63,080 bases of DNA from Rodentibacter caecimuris (GCA_001998905.1 MLAA01000021.1:1-63080), one strand, 5' to 3'. Shown: positions 18,301-27,647, counted from the first letter of the stretch. Numbers and translations are program-made. Notes: generated from the sequence alone by a model not told the origin.

Positions 18301-19268
18301 CCGATAAGTTTAAGTTGGATATTCCGAATATGGCAAAACTTCAAATTAGCCCAGATATTTCCGTAAGTGCAACTCCGAAATTGTTGGAATTATCTGGTAA
18401 TGTTGATATTCCTTGGGCTCGCATTGCGATTGAAGCGCTGCCGGACAGTGCTATTTCAGTTAGTGAAGACGAAGTTATTTTAAATGGTCCTAATAAAAGT
18501 AAAGAGGAATTAATTAAACGTGAATTTGCGGCAACTACTAAATCCGGTATGGCAATTCATTCTGATTTAAGAATTAATATCGGCGATAATGTGAATCTCA
18601 ATGCTTATGGATTAAAGACCGATTTAAATGGTTTACTTTCGGTAAAACAAGATAAGGGACGTTTAGGGCTATTTGGACAAATTAATTTGAAAAATGGTCG
18701 ATATGCGTCATTTGGTCAGGATTTAATCATTCGAAAAGGGCAGATTAGTTTTTCTGGCTTACCTTCCCAGCCTATGTTAAATATTGAAGCGATTCGCAAT
18801 CCCGAAGCGATGGAAAATAGTACGATTACTGCTGGTGTTAAAGTTATCGGTGTTGCAGATAGTCCGGAAGTTACGGTTTTTTCCGAACCGAGTACATCGC
18901 AAGATCAGGCGCTATCTTATTTATTAACCGGACGTTCTCTGGAAAATAGTGGTGAAGCAGGCTCAAGCGGTTCCGTAGGAGCTGCATTATTAGGATTGGG
19001 GTTGGCGAAAAGCGGAAAATTAGTTGGGGGCATCGGTGAAGCTTTCGGTATTCAAGATCTTAATTTAGGCACAGCCGGCGTTGGCGAAAGCTCTAAAGTG
19101 GTGGTAAGTGGTAATATTACTAATCGCTTACAACTAAAATATGGAGTTGGCTTATTTGATGGTTTGGCTGAGGTAACGCTACGCTATAGATTGTTGCCTC
19201 AACTCTACTTCCAATCAGTTTCAAGTACAAATCAGGTATTTGATTTACTCTATCAGTTTGAGTTTTAG
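15369..19268 (+). CDS. tamB: Translocation and assembly module inner-membrane protein TamB
   Basis: TamB is an AsmA-like, bridge-type protein spanning the periplasm. The 1299-residue protein has one N-terminal membrane helix (about 32-52), a long beta-taco region of repeating amphipathic strands, and the conserved C-terminal DUF490 domain with LTGRSLENSG and GTAGVGESSKVVVSGNIT. It starts 10 bases after tamA and precedes ppx by 8 bases. Three uptake signals (15461, 15905 and 17440) lie in the less conserved N-terminal half and middle. Confidence 0.94.
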   Translation: MQQEIKKQAARHSPPPSVKRKKTWQKCLCWGSAVIFLPVLGLICILSFPAGQRAMIGAVDRLLDNLSIEQTTGGLQEGLVLQNIRYHSEGVDLYIGKTDLKMDLSCLFSRQICIEHILISQPNVVIDSHLLPSSERAEEQDKAPMAKLNFPLSAVIKELEIQDIGLQINSNKITLNRFQSAVSLDNEVGLSIQPTFIDDLLIETTAPLAKEVQSQEESSEPINWEEIEQRLTPGLLSNIKEITLPFDIHIQTIEGRNWRYQQLDQYNKASNVIDLERVNLKAESIGYQLWLQQFEIFGSIGQINAQGHLQLNQDFPLDFRFNADLNPIKSKQIIILPATKLDLKINGALKKTTIFSLLSEGIADANLSAEIKLAEDKTPLSLQFNVKQAQYTFANDRSPLQLNNVYLQVIGNLLDYQTVLNGRIEGLNHIPKTQLDLSATGKLYAVELERLHFNALDGKALLAGSVSWKNGVQWDIKGDLDKLNIRSYLPTIPATLSGKFISNGLVGAKDWQVDIPQLELTGTLSHRPVALKGQLRANSQTLLNIPDLVLRYGENHLSAQGVLSDEKADLALTVNAPNLYGLLPDLSGSVIGNVKVSGKLDTPNIDTDLVVTRFNLQNIKLNNVILKGNINSEQVVKGKLDLSAKGFRYGEGVELSTITLNVNGDERHHLISLQSQGKPVAANLQISGNFDRTLQQWKGVLSQVSIDSPMGLFRPNSDINLNYDNHKIEANISAHCWQNTDIDLCFLQPIKAGKNGEAVFDIKRINLALVNKLTGQDNLQGRLRSQGKVAWFADKPLSAKVSLEGKNLSLAQKIDYRTFKLSVPNLMFNAELQNNTLELKSDINLQNQGEISADLVLRELDKNRQLGGNIQIKQLNLALANQLFTAQESLNGEIVSRLSLGGNLEKPTISGNFDINNIQTKLCIMPFDVTGGKIAIRFNGTHSTLQGKIQTTDSELVINGEADWNNMNHWVTKVSAKADKFKLDIPNMAKLQISPDISVSATPKLLELSGNVDIPWARIAIEALPDSAISVSEDEVILNGPNKSKEELIKREFAATTKSGMAIHSDLRINIGDNVNLNAYGLKTDLNGLLSVKQDKGRLGLFGQINLKNGRYASFGQDLIIRKGQISFSGLPSQPMLNIEAIRNPEAMENSTITAGVKVIGVADSPEVTVFSEPSTSQDQALSYLLTGRSLENSGEAGSSGSVGAALLGLGLAKSGKLVGGIGEAFGIQDLNLGTAGVGESSKVVVSGNITNRLQLKYGVGLFDGLAEVTLRYRLLPQLYFQSVSSTNQVFDLLYQFEF

Positions 19269-19276
19269 GAGAAAAA

Positions 19277-20830
19277 ATGACAGAAATTCACTCGCAACCT
19301 AATATTCCTTCCTGCAGGCAGGAAAATATCCGTGAAATTGCCGCTATTGATCTCGGCTCAAACAGTTTTCATATGATTATCGCCCGTATTGTAAACGGAG
19401 CGGTACAAATTCTTTCCCGTTTAAAACAAAAAGTGCAATTAGCAGAGGGCTTGAATGAAAATGAAGAACTTAGCCAAGAGGCTATTGATAGAGGGGTAAA
19501 GTGTTTGGCTCAATTTGCCGAGCGCTTACAGGGATTTAGTTCGCAGGATGTGATTGTTGTCGGGACTTATACCTTGCGACAAGCAATAAATAATCAAGTA
19601 TTTTTACAGCAGGTGAGAGCTGTTTTTCCCTATGATATAAATATTATTAGCGGAGAAACGGAGGCAAAAACTATTTATGCTGGTGTTTGCCATACTCAGC
19701 CGGAAACTGGGCGAAAATTAGTGATTGATATCGGTGGTGGTTCGACAGAAATGATCATCGGGGATGATTTTGACCCGATTATTGCGCAAAGCCGCCATAT
19801 GGGGTGTGTCAGTTTTGCCAAACGTTTTTTCCCAAATGGTGAAATTACACCCGAATATTTTGAGAAAGCCCGTCAATGCGCATTGGAAACCATTGCCGAT
19901 TTAGGTGAAACTTACCGTAAATTGGGTTGGGAAACTGTTTTAGGATCTTCAGGTACAATTAAAACCGTCTATCAAGTTATTAGTGCTACAATGGATCCAA
20001 ACGGTATTATTACTCCTAAACGCTTGAATCGATTGATTCAGCAAACTTTAAAAGCTCCGCATTTTAATGAGTTGAAGATTATTGGATTAAATCCCGATCG
20101 TGCGGATGTTTTTGTTCCTGGATTGGCAATTTTAAGAGCGGTATTTGAAGTTTGTCGTATTAATAGAATGCGTTATTCCGACGGTGCACTACGCGAAGGT
20201 ATAATTTATAGCCTTGAACGTAATTTCCAAGTTGATGATATTCGGGCGCGAACTGCTGCAGGATTATTTCGCCAATTCAACATTGATCAGAACCATGCGG
20301 ACCGAGTAGCAACCACGATACAACAACTTTGTCGACAATACCATCATTGGGAAGCAAATCATCAACTCCAAGAAATGCAAGAAGTATTACTTTGGGCAGC
20401 AAAATTTCACGAAGCAGGCGTTGTTATTAATCATAAGAATATGAACAAACATACGGCTTATATTTTAAATAATATGGAACTTCCCGGTTTCGATCGCGAA
20501 CAGCAACGTTTGCTTACTACATTGGTTCGTTTTCATATCGGAACTTTAAGTGTTAATGAAATTGCAAAGTCCGGTCGATATACAAAGACGGATATTATAG
20601 CATTGATCCGTATTCTTCGTTTAGCTGTTGCATTTAATCGTTCTCGGCAAGCGACTAGACCGATAAAAAAAATCTTGCTCAAAATTGATCGCTCTTTAAA
20701 GCGTTGGAGTCTAATTTTTGAAGCTGGTTATTTAAAGCAAAATGTGCTGCTCCAACATGAATTGTACAAAGAAAGCCAATTCTTAAATGAAGCCAATATG
20801 GAGTTAGCGTTGATATCAGAAGAAGAGTGA
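19277..20830 (+). CDS. ppx: Exopolyphosphatase Ppx (Ppx/GppA family)
   Basis: Ppx removes terminal phosphates from long polyphosphate; the related GppA converts pppGpp to ppGpp. The 517-residue protein has the ASKHA fold motifs AAIDLGSNSFHMIIARI (about 22-38), ISGETEAKTIYAGV and VIDIGGGSTEMIIG, then SDGALREGI, followed by the HD-like C-terminal domain. At this length it matches Ppx better than GppA in neighbouring genera, but substrate preference is inferred. It is the last gene of the tamAB operon. Confidence 0.9.
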   Translation: MTEIHSQPNIPSCRQENIREIAAIDLGSNSFHMIIARIVNGAVQILSRLKQKVQLAEGLNENEELSQEAIDRGVKCLAQFAERLQGFSSQDVIVVGTYTLRQAINNQVFLQQVRAVFPYDINIISGETEAKTIYAGVCHTQPETGRKLVIDIGGGSTEMIIGDDFDPIIAQSRHMGCVSFAKRFFPNGEITPEYFEKARQCALETIADLGETYRKLGWETVLGSSGTIKTVYQVISATMDPNGIITPKRLNRLIQQTLKAPHFNELKIIGLNPDRADVFVPGLAILRAVFEVCRINRMRYSDGALREGIIYSLERNFQVDDIRARTAAGLFRQFNIDQNHADRVATTIQQLCRQYHHWEANHQLQEMQEVLLWAAKFHEAGVVINHKNMNKHTAYILNNMELPGFDREQQRLLTTLVRFHIGTLSVNEIAKSGRYTKTDIIALIRILRLAVAFNRSRQATRPIKKILLKIDRSLKRWSLIFEAGYLKQNVLLQHELYKESQFLNEANMELALISEEE

Positions 20831-20860
20831 GTACAGTTTTCCTATTTTAGATCATAAAAA

Positions 20861-20882
20861 CTCGGTGTAGCACCGAGTTTTT
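20861..20882 (+). terminator. Terminator after ppx
   Basis: CTCGGTG (20861-20867) pairs with CACCGAG (20871-20877) over a 3-base loop, followed by TTTTTCG. It lies between the convergent ppx and oxidoreductase genes and is strong for ppx. Confidence 0.85.
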
Positions 20883-20885
20883 CGT

Positions 20886-22181
20886 TTAACGATAGCGATC
20901 TAAGAATTTATAGTATTGGACACCGATTTTTAATACCGTGCGTTTTACTAACTTGCCGCCGTAAATTGAGGGTACTTTTAAGGATTCAAAAATTTGCAAA
21001 CGTTCGTCATTGCCTAAAATAGCTTCCGATATAATTCTACCTGCTAATCCAGTTAATGCAACGCCATGACCGGAATAACCTTGTGCAAAATAAATATTCG
21101 GTGCAATGCGACCGAAATGAGGACTAGAGTTCATCGTCATATCAATCGGTCCTCCCCAACCGTAGTCTATTTTTACATTTTCTAGTTGAGGAAAAACATG
21201 GAGCATATTTTTTCGCATTACTTCAACCATATCCGTATTTGAACTGGAATCACTGCCAAATAGCAAACGGTTATCCGCGCTTAGGCGGTAATAATCCAGT
21301 AATAAATTGTTGTCGCATACTGACATACCATTATTAATAACCGAATCTGCGGTAGTTTGATCTAACGGTTCTGTGGCAATAATAAAACTTTCTACCGGTA
21401 GAATTTTACGATTAATACCTTGATGAACAGATTTTGGTAAAACATCGATATATGCATTAGTGGCTAAAATAACATTCTCGCAAACGACTGCACTTTTTTC
21501 CGTTTTTACTTTCACTCGGCGTTTGCCTTGAATGAGATCAATCACAGGAGATTGCTCATAAATTTTTACACCTAGATTTAAACAGGCTTTTGCCAATCCT
21601 AGACAATAATTTAGTGGGTGTAAATGACCTGAGTTACTGTCAAATAATGCTCCCACATAAATATCACTGCCTAAATGCCGTTTAAGTTGAGTTTTATCCC
21701 AAAGTTGCATATTTTGATAACCGAATATGTCATGGGCAGCTTGTGCCGTGGCAATTAGGTCATCCATTCGACGTTGATTCAAGGCTAAGGTCGCGTAGCC
21801 TTTTTTCCAATCGCATTGAATGCCATATTTATTGATACGTTCATCAATAATGTCTAATGCTTCTAGGGACATATTCCATAAGCACTTGGCTTTTTCCAAA
21901 CCTAAAAGCTTAATATATTCATCAATGCCCTCTTCAAAACCATTAATCGCTTGTCCGCCACTACGCCCGGAAGCGCCAAAACCGATTCTAGCGCCTTCCA
22001 ATACAATAACACTTTTGCCCTGTTCCGCTAATTCTAACGCCGCGGATAGACCAAAAAAACCTGCGCCAATAACGCAAACGTCGGCATATTCCCGCCGGGT
22101 TAATTCAGGGCATTCAATATATTGGTTACGAGTATCAAAATAATAGGATTTAACGTGTTCTTGACGTGAAAATGCTAGCAT
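20886..22181 (-). CDS. FAD-dependent amine oxidoreductase (PuuB/OrdL-like)
   Basis: This 431-residue protein belongs to the DAO family. It has the dinucleotide motif CVIGAGFFGLSAALELAEQG (about 35-54), an ASGRSGGQAINGF segment typical of gamma-glutamylputrescine oxidoreductase relatives, and a C-terminal FAQGYSGHGVALTGLAGR flavin-binding motif. It is divergent from potD, a polyamine-binding protein gene. This supports, but does not prove, a role in polyamine-derived amine oxidation. No puuA, puuC or puuD neighbour is present. Confidence 0.85.
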   Translation of the reverse strand: MLAFSRQEHVKSYYFDTRNQYIECPELTRREYADVCVIGAGFFGLSAALELAEQGKSVIVLEGARIGFGASGRSGGQAINGFEEGIDEYIKLLGLEKAKCLWNMSLEALDIIDERINKYGIQCDWKKGYATLALNQRRMDDLIATAQAAHDIFGYQNMQLWDKTQLKRHLGSDIYVGALFDSNSGHLHPLNYCLGLAKACLNLGVKIYEQSPVIDLIQGKRRVKVKTEKSAVVCENVILATNAYIDVLPKSVHQGINRKILPVESFIIATEPLDQTTADSVINNGMSVCDNNLLLDYYRLSADNRLLFGSDSSSNTDMVEVMRKNMLHVFPQLENVKIDYGWGGPIDMTMNSSPHFGRIAPNIYFAQGYSGHGVALTGLAGRIISEAILGNDERLQIFESLKVPSIYGGKLVKRTVLKIGVQYYKFLDRYR

Positions 22182-22233
22182 AATGTTTTATCTTACCGAA
22201 AAGTTGGCGGCATATTACTCCGATATAAAAATA

Positions 22234-22263
22234 TGTCAAATTCTTTGCAAAAACTGATATACT
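22234..22263 (+). promoter_or_regulatory. Predicted extended -10 promoter of potD
   Basis: TGATATACT is an extended -10 (hexamer 22258-22263). A weak -35, TGTCAA (22234-22239), lies 18 bases upstream. The region is shared with the divergent oxidoreductase gene. Confidence 0.5.
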
Positions 22264-22315
22264 CCCCCACTCCATAATCTAATGTTTACTGTTAACTTTA
22301 AGTGAGGTACATAAA

Positions 22316-23371
22316 TTGAAAAATACTTTCAAAAATTTTTTAAAATCCTTTCTATTTGCAGGTTCGGCGTTTTTTCTGTCTTCCTCCTTTGCGGCCAATG
22401 AAAAGCTTTATGTGTATAACTGGACGGACTATGTCCCTCCTGAATTAGTTGCGGAATTTACTAAAGAAACCGGCATAGAAGTGATTTATTCTACTTTTGA
22501 AAGTAATGAAGAAATGTATGCCAAATTAAAGCTAACGGCAAATGCTGGATCAAGTTATGATTTAGTGTTCCCTTCTAGTTACTATGTTAACAAAATGGTC
22601 AAAGAAGGAATGTTGCAAGAGTTAGATCATAATAAACTCACGAATTTTAAACAAATTCCAGCACATTTATTAAATAAAGAATTTGATCCAAATAACCGTT
22701 ATTCCTTACCTTATATTTATGGATTAACTGGGATTGGTGTTAATACTGATGACGTCGAATTAAGTAAAATTACTAGTTGGGCAGATTTGTGGTCGCCAGA
22801 ATACAAAAATAAAGTGTTATTGACCAGTGATGCTCGCGAAGTGTTTCATATTGCACTATTATTAAACGGAAAATCACCAAATACCACCAATGAAGAGGAT
22901 ATTAAAGGGGCATACGACAATTTAGTTAAACTTTTGCCGAATGTTGTTACATTTAACTCTGATTCTCCAGAAGTGCCTTATGTGCAGGGGGAAGCCTCAT
23001 TGGGGATGATTTGGAACGGTTCTGCTTATTTAGGGAATAAGGAGAATTCAAGTCTTCGATTTATTTACCCAAAAGAAGGGGCTATTTTCTGGATGGATAA
23101 TTACAGTATTCCAAAAACAGCAAAAAATACGGAAGCAGCATATAAATTTATTGACTTCCTATTACGCCCGGAAAGTGCCAAAGTGGTTGTTGAACGTATG
23201 GGGTTTTCAATGCCTAATGAAGGTGTAAAGGCCTTACTTAGTTCGGAATTGGTGGAAAATCCAGTATTATTTCCACCAGCTGCGGAAATTGAAAAAGGTG
23301 TGATGCAGGCTGATGTTGGGAAAGCCATTGATATTTATGAGAAATATTGGAGTAAATTAAAGACTAATTAA
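22316..23371 (+). CDS. potD: Spermidine/putrescine-binding periplasmic protein PotD
   Basis: PotD is the periplasmic receptor of a polyamine ABC transporter. The 351-residue protein has an N-terminal signal ending SSSFAA near residue 27. It then has [28 protein letters not shown] and [13 protein letters not shown], hallmark polyamine-pocket segments, plus IWNGSAYLG. The start codon is TTG at 22316, with GAGG eight bases upstream. The transporter genes potABC are not beside it, so it is an orphan binding protein here, presumably serving a transporter encoded elsewhere. Confidence 0.93.
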   Translation: MKNTFKNFLKSFLFAGSAFFLSSSFAANEKLYVYNWTDYVPPELVAEFTKETGIEVIYSTFESNEEMYAKLKLTANAGSSYDLVFPSSYYVNKMVKEGMLQELDHNKLTNFKQIPAHLLNKEFDPNNRYSLPYIYGLTGIGVNTDDVELSKITSWADLWSPEYKNKVLLTSDAREVFHIALLLNGKSPNTTNEEDIKGAYDNLVKLLPNVVTFNSDSPEVPYVQGEASLGMIWNGSAYLGNKENSSLRFIYPKEGAIFWMDNYSIPKTAKNTEAAYKFIDFLLRPESAKVVVERMGFSMPNEGVKALLSSELVENPVLFPPAAEIEKGVMQADVGKAIDIYEKYWSKLKTN

Positions 23372-23430
23372 AGAGGAAATCTATTTTTCTATATATCTTT
23401 TTAAACAAAAAACACGGGTAAAAAGCTGAA

Positions 23431-23495
23431 TTAGGCGATTTTCGGGTGCGAAAATATTGCATGATATGGTGAAGATAAGGTTTTTGCCTGCCTAA
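23431..23495. other. Nested inverted repeats after potD
   Basis: TTAGGC (23431-23436) is complementary to GCCTAA (23490-23495). Inside it lies a perfect hairpin, ATTTTCG (23438-23444) with CGAAAAT (23449-23455) over GGTG. The gap is 285 bases long and holds no convincing gene. The element could be a 3' UTR structure of potD or a small RNA. Confidence 0.35.
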
Positions 23496-23557
23496 TCGAG
23501 TATGTTATCACCGTCAAAATGACAGAACATAATTCTCGTAGGATGATTTAAAACTTA

Positions 23558-23582
23558 CCGCCTGAAAGTGATTTTTAGGCGG
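23558..23582 (+). terminator. Hairpin before yecE
   Basis: CCGCCT (23558-23563) pairs with AGGCGG (23577-23582), followed by a T-rich stretch after four bases. It probably ends potD transcription. Confidence 0.5.
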
Positions 23583-23656
23583 CGATTTATTTTTATATTA
23601 CAAGCGACTAAATTTGATATTAGATTTGCATTATTTTTATATCCAAACTATTTAAA

Positions 23657-24487
23657 ATGCCTCATGTTTACATTGGTACCGGTGGGTATAGTGATATGGA
23701 TTTACTCGGGACACTTTACCCGTTTGATACGTCTAAAGCAGATTTTTTGCATCATTACAGCCGTTATTATGATACGGTTGAAATAAATAGTACTTTCCAC
23801 GCTCCGATTGGCGCTAAGGCCTTACAAGGAATGTTGGAAAAAGCCGAGGGGCGATTGCGTTTTTCAATCAAATTACATCAGGATTTTAGCCATAAACGTA
23901 CTGCAACCTCTGAGCAAGCCAGCCATTTTTTAAATGCCTTACAACCGCTAATTGATGAAAATGTATTGGCGATGTTGTTTGTACAATTTCCCCACACCTT
24001 TGAACGTACTCCTACTAATCGTTTTTATTTGGCACAGTTGACAGAATGGTTTAGGGATTATCCGTTAGCTGTGGAATTTCGCCATGCCGGTTGGCATATC
24101 GAGCCGGTTTTTCAAGCATTTTCACAAAAAAAGAATTTAATTTGGTGTAATGTAGATTATCCGACTAATATCGGTTTACCCGCGTTCCGATTTCAAACCC
24201 ATCAGCCTATTGCCTATCTGCGCTTACACGGGCGTAATCCTAACTGGTGGCAAGCTAATTCAGCTCAAGATCGTCATGATTATCGTTATACAGAAGATGA
24301 ATTAACGCGGTTAGCACAGAGAATCGCACAACACTCTTTTGATGAACTTTATCTCTATTTTCAGAATACCACTAAAAGTCATTCTTTTTACAACATCGCC
24401 ACATTAAAAGGCTGTTTAACAGCGTTAGGTTTTAGTGTAAAAAGTGAGATTGACGAACTGGTAGGTGAACAATGGGGATTGTTTTAG
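23657..24487 (+). CDS. yecE: DUF72 family protein YecE
   Basis: This 276-residue DUF72 protein has a TIM-barrel fold of unknown function. The family start is MPHVYIGTGGYSDMDLLGTL, followed by YDTVEINSTFHAP, FSIKLHQDFSHKR, LAVEFRHAGWH and YLRLHGRNPNWW. The glutamate, arginine and histidine in EFRH form the predicted active pocket. No neighbour suggests a pathway, and I assign no reaction. Confidence 0.85.
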   Translation: MPHVYIGTGGYSDMDLLGTLYPFDTSKADFLHHYSRYYDTVEINSTFHAPIGAKALQGMLEKAEGRLRFSIKLHQDFSHKRTATSEQASHFLNALQPLIDENVLAMLFVQFPHTFERTPTNRFYLAQLTEWFRDYPLAVEFRHAGWHIEPVFQAFSQKKNLIWCNVDYPTNIGLPAFRFQTHQPIAYLRLHGRNPNWWQANSAQDRHDYRYTEDELTRLAQRIAQHSFDELYLYFQNTTKSHSFYNIATLKGCLTALGFSVKSEIDELVGEQWGLF

Positions 24488-24531
24488 GTTGTGCGGGAGT
24501 CCAAAAACTATTTGATGTTTTCAAAGGAAAA

Positions 24532-24556
24532 CCCCATAGTAGATACGACTGTGGGG
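24532..24556 (-). terminator. Terminator of the DUF3108-like gene
   Basis: CCCCATAG (24532-24539) pairs with CTGTGGGG (24549-24556), allowing one G-U pair. Read leftward, it is followed directly by TTTTCC. It lies between the convergent yecE and DUF3108-like genes. Confidence 0.7.
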
Positions 24557-24584
24557 AGAGAGTGAAAAGAATTCTGATTTATTT

Positions 24585-25220
24585 TTACTTGACAAATTCG
24601 CTAAAAGTTAATTCGTAATTATCACCATCGCGAGAATATTTCAAATAGCGGGGAAAGTATTCTCCTTTAAATTTTTTTACTGTAACGTCTTTATCTCCCG
24701 TTTTGAAAGTATAGGTGATTTCTGTAAATTTTTGTTTACGATATTCCACCTGCTTTTGTTGCTTATTCACTGATACATTTTTCATTGGATAAAGTTTTTT
24801 GCCATTTGTAATTTGAAAGTCGGTTGGTAATTTATCGTAGTAAGCTAATTGAAATGCCATGGTAAATAAGTCAAAAGTCGGTAAAGTTAAATTTTCCGTT
24901 TTTAATCCGTCTTTGAGCTTTCCATATTCGATCGTTGTCGGTGAAATTTGAGAAACTGCATAGATCTTTCCGTTTCTTACATCTTGATAGCGGATCATTT
25001 TGAAACCGTTTACCGCTTGAGAACCGCGTGAGGCAAATTCAATATTATAGAGTGGCACATTAATTTTAGCGTTGATTGTATATTGAGAATTATCTGCTTT
25101 AAAATGAACGTAAGCGGGCATAAGGTAGTTTGAGCTGTATTTTATGTTGTAGTTAACATTTGCCCATGCCGCCGGGATATATGCGGCGAGTACAAGAGAA
25201 AAAATTTTGAGTAATTTCAT
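24585..25220 (-). CDS. Secreted DUF3108-like protein
   Basis: This 211-residue protein has a signal peptide MKLLKIFSLVLAAYIPAAWA, cleaved after about residue 20, and a beta-rich mature part. The segments VPLYNIEFASRGSQAV, FDLFTMAFQLAYYDKLP and FPRYLKYSRDGDNYELTF fit the DUF3108 pattern, a periplasmic beta-barrel-like domain of unknown function. It has no lipobox. It stands as a single gene divergent from the DUF1232 miniprotein. Confidence 0.65.
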   Translation of the reverse strand: MKLLKIFSLVLAAYIPAAWANVNYNIKYSSNYLMPAYVHFKADNSQYTINAKINVPLYNIEFASRGSQAVNGFKMIRYQDVRNGKIYAVSQISPTTIEYGKLKDGLKTENLTLPTFDLFTMAFQLAYYDKLPTDFQITNGKKLYPMKNVSVNKQQKQVEYRKQKFTEITYTFKTGDKDVTVKKFKGEYFPRYLKYSRDGDNYELTFSEFVK

Positions 25221-25287
25221 TGCATTTCCTTATAAAATAGATGTCTCATTAGAAGTTTTATTTGGTAACAAGTTCCGTGATAAAGTA

Positions 25288-25443
25288 ATGAAAAAAACAA
25301 AATGGTTAAAAATTGCGCTGATTCTAATTTATTTATTAAGTCCGGTAGATATTTTACCAGAAGCTTTACTTGGACCACTCGGGTTAGTTGATGACATCGC
25401 AGCTGTAATGTTATTGATTCAATTACTGTTCAAAAAAACATAA
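25288..25443 (+). CDS. DUF1232 small membrane protein
   Basis: From ATG 25288 this encodes 51 residues, MKKTKWLKIALILIYLLSPVDILPE and onward. The core LLSPVDILPE...GLVDDIAAVMLL is the DUF1232 (YkvA) signature: a membrane helix, the SPxDxxPE motif and a second helix. The upstream in-frame TTG at 25207 would add 27 unrelated residues overlapping the divergent gene. No clear ribosome site precedes the ATG, so the exact start is uncertain. Confidence 0.65.
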   Translation: MKKTKWLKIALILIYLLSPVDILPEALLGPLGLVDDIAAVMLLIQLLFKKT

Positions 25444-25490
25444 AGAGCGATTGATTAAAAACATTTTTAAAATCAACCGCACTTTTTATT

Positions 25491-25511
25491 CCAACATTAT
25501 TGGAATGTTGG
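25491..25511. terminator. Hairpin between DUF1232 gene and yfcZ-type gene
   Basis: CCAACATT (25491-25498) pairs with AATGTTGG (25504-25511) over five bases. An uptake signal (25476-25484) with T-rich flank lies just before it. The genes on either side converge. Neither strand has a clean T-run after the stem, so this is a moderate call. Confidence 0.4.
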
Positions 25512-25514
25512 TGA

Positions 25515-25811
25515 TTAGGCAATTCGCATTTGAAAAATGACAACTTCAGCTTGACAGCAAAATGTAAAGTCAGCTTTCAATAAATAGCCATTTTCAACCT
25601 GCGTAATTTCCGATTGAATTTGGCAAGGTTCACTTTCTATTTCTTTTGCTTTTTCCGTGAAAAAATCTAATGCTGCTTGTGCATCTTGTTTAGTGTCATA
25701 GATCCATTCGATTGGAAAATGGCAGTCGCTGTTATCGAAATGGGATTTTACATCGAAAGTATTACAACCTACACATTCAATAGGTTTATCACTGTTCATT
25801 AACATAATCAT
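25515..25811 (-). CDS. YfcZ/YiiS (DUF406) family protein
   Basis: This 98-residue acidic cytosolic protein has the DUF406 layout: [17 protein letters not shown] near residues 13-29, then an alpha-beta region with [15 protein letters not shown] and a C-terminal [17 protein letters not shown] strand. The family's function is not established. It begins 6 bases after the trpS stop and is probably co-transcribed. The start could be the first ATG (25811) or the internal Met 3 or 5. Confidence 0.75.
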   Translation of the reverse strand: MIMLMNSDKPIECVGCNTFDVKSHFDNSDCHFPIEWIYDTKQDAQAALDFFTEKAKEIESEPCQIQSEITQVENGYLLKADFTFCCQAEVVIFQMRIA

Positions 25812-25817
25812 TTCTCC

Positions 25818-26822
25818 TTATTTTGCGGTTACAAAACCGACGGCTTGATAGACTTTGTCTAAGGTTTCTTTTGCTTTTGCTCGGGCTTTTTCCGCACCTT
25901 GGCGTAGAATTTCATCAAGTAAGGCTTCGTTATTGCGATATTGATGAAAACGTTCTTGTAAACCGGATAATAGAACAGACACTTCATCGGCAACGGCCGT
26001 TTTTAAATGTCCGTACATTTTGCCTTCAAACTCTTTTTCTAATTCTGCAATAGATTTATCGGTAACGGCAGAAAGAATATCTAGTAGATTTGATACACCC
26101 GCTTTGTTTTTCACATCATAACGCACTATAGGCGGCTCATCGGAATCTGTTACTGCGCGCTTAATTTTTTTCGCAACGGATTTTGGATCTTCTAGTAGAG
26201 TAACTACATTATTGCGATTATCATCCGACTTAGACATTTTTTTGTCTGGATCTTGCAAAGACATGATTCTTGCCCCAGCCTTACCGATGAAAATTTCAGG
26301 GATAGTGAAAATGTCACCATAAATGGCGTTAAAACGATTTGCTATATCTCGGGTGATTTCCAAATGTTGTTTTTGATCATCACCAACGGGTACTGATTTG
26401 GCTTGATATAATAAAATATCTGCTGCCATTAGTACGGGATAGTCAAACAAGCCTACATTAATATTTTCCGCATAACGAGCTGATTTATCTTTAAATTGGG
26501 TCATTCTGCTCATTTCACCGAAATAAGTATAACAATTTAATATCCAACTTAGCTGAGTGTGTTCCGGAACATGGGATTGCACAAAGATAGTACTTTTTTC
26601 AGGGTCAATACCGCAGGCTAAATAAAGCGCTAGCACATCTAAGGTCGCTTTGCGTAATGCGATAGGATCTTGACGAACAGTGATAGCGTGCAAATCGACC
26701 ACGCAGAAAATGCAATCGTAGTTTTCTTGCATTTTTACCCAGTTACGTAGTGCACCCAGATAGTTACCGATAGTCAGTTCTCCGGAAGGCTGTACGCCGC
26801 TAAATACGATAGGTTTTGTCAT
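25818..26822 (-). CDS. trpS: Tryptophanyl-tRNA synthetase
   Basis: TrpS charges tRNA-Trp. I start at ATG 26822 ([24 protein letters not shown]), with AAGGA upstream, giving 334 residues, the usual length; the longer frame adds 16 non-family residues. Class I signatures are TIGNYLGA (HIGH equivalent) near residue 15-22 and KKMSKS near 193. It is part of the rpe-gph-trpS order known from enterobacteria. The 153-base gap from gph has an uptake signal (26910-26918), and trpS may have its own promoter there. Confidence 0.97.
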   Translation of the reverse strand: MTKPIVFSGVQPSGELTIGNYLGALRNWVKMQENYDCIFCVVDLHAITVRQDPIALRKATLDVLALYLACGIDPEKSTIFVQSHVPEHTQLSWILNCYTYFGEMSRMTQFKDKSARYAENINVGLFDYPVLMAADILLYQAKSVPVGDDQKQHLEITRDIANRFNAIYGDIFTIPEIFIGKAGARIMSLQDPDKKMSKSDDNRNNVVTLLEDPKSVAKKIKRAVTDSDEPPIVRYDVKNKAGVSNLLDILSAVTDKSIAELEKEFEGKMYGHLKTAVADEVSVLLSGLQERFHQYRNNEALLDEILRQGAEKARAKAKETLDKVYQAVGFVTAK

Positions 26823-26975
26823 AAGTATCCTTAAATAATCGGGTAGAGTTAGATTGAAAATATTCGGCATTATATATTAGTCGCTATGAGCAGCCATAGT
26901 GATTTTTTGACCGCACTTTATTCTTAAAACGTATTATCGGCGTTAAGTAGAGGGAGTAAAGTACGGTTGATTTAT

Positions 26976-27647
26976 TTAGAGAATGTTTAACAGATCCGCA
27001 AAATCCTCAAAGACCCAATCCGGATTGGATTCATTAATTGGAATATTATAGTTATAACCATATGTTAATCCTACTACCGGGCAGCCTGCGGCATGGGCGG
27101 CAAGAATGTCATTTTTAGAGTCGCCGACAAATAGAATCTGATGAGGATAAAGTCCGAATTTCCCGCATAAATAATAGAGTGGTGCAGGATGCGGTTTGAT
27201 TGCCGGTAAAGATTGCCCACCCAAACGTTCGCTAAATAAATGATTGATTCCGAACGCTTCTAATACGGGCTGGACGTGTTGCGTTGGTTTATTAGTAACC
27301 ACCGCCAAAATATAACCTTTACTTTTTAGTGCTTCTAAGGTTGCTTTTACATTGGGATATAATCGACTGATATTACAAAGATTTTCACCGTAATAAAAAT
27401 TAAAACGAGCTTTAATTTTCTGAATTTCTGACTGCGTTAATAGGCGATCGCTTTGTTTTTGTGCCCAATCTACCGCTCTGGCAATAAGTACTGCTGCTCC
27501 GTTACCTATCCAAGTTAGAACTAATTGTTCTGGTGCTTGCGGTAAGTTTAATTCTAATAAAGCAGAATTAACCGAAAGTGCGAGATCTGGTAGACTATTA
27601 ACTAAAGTGCCGTCTAAATCAAAGCCAATAAGTTTAAATTGTGTCAT
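26976..27647 (-). CDS. gph: Phosphoglycolate phosphatase
   Basis: Gph is a HAD phosphatase that removes 2-phosphoglycolate arising from DNA 3'-end repair. The 223-residue protein shows motif I GFDLDGTLVNSLPDL (aspartates at 9 and 11), motif II VVTNKPT, the lysine in AIKPHPAP and motif IV FVGDSKNDILAAHAAG. The first codons overlap the small membrane-protein gene by 14 bases, which couples their translation. Confidence 0.93.
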   Translation of the reverse strand: MTQFKLIGFDLDGTLVNSLPDLALSVNSALLELNLPQAPEQLVLTWIGNGAAVLIARAVDWAQKQSDRLLTQSEIQKIKARFNFYYGENLCNISRLYPNVKATLEALKSKGYILAVVTNKPTQHVQPVLEAFGINHLFSERLGGQSLPAIKPHPAPLYYLCGKFGLYPHQILFVGDSKNDILAAHAAGCPVVGLTYGYNYNIPINESNPDWVFEDFADLLNIL

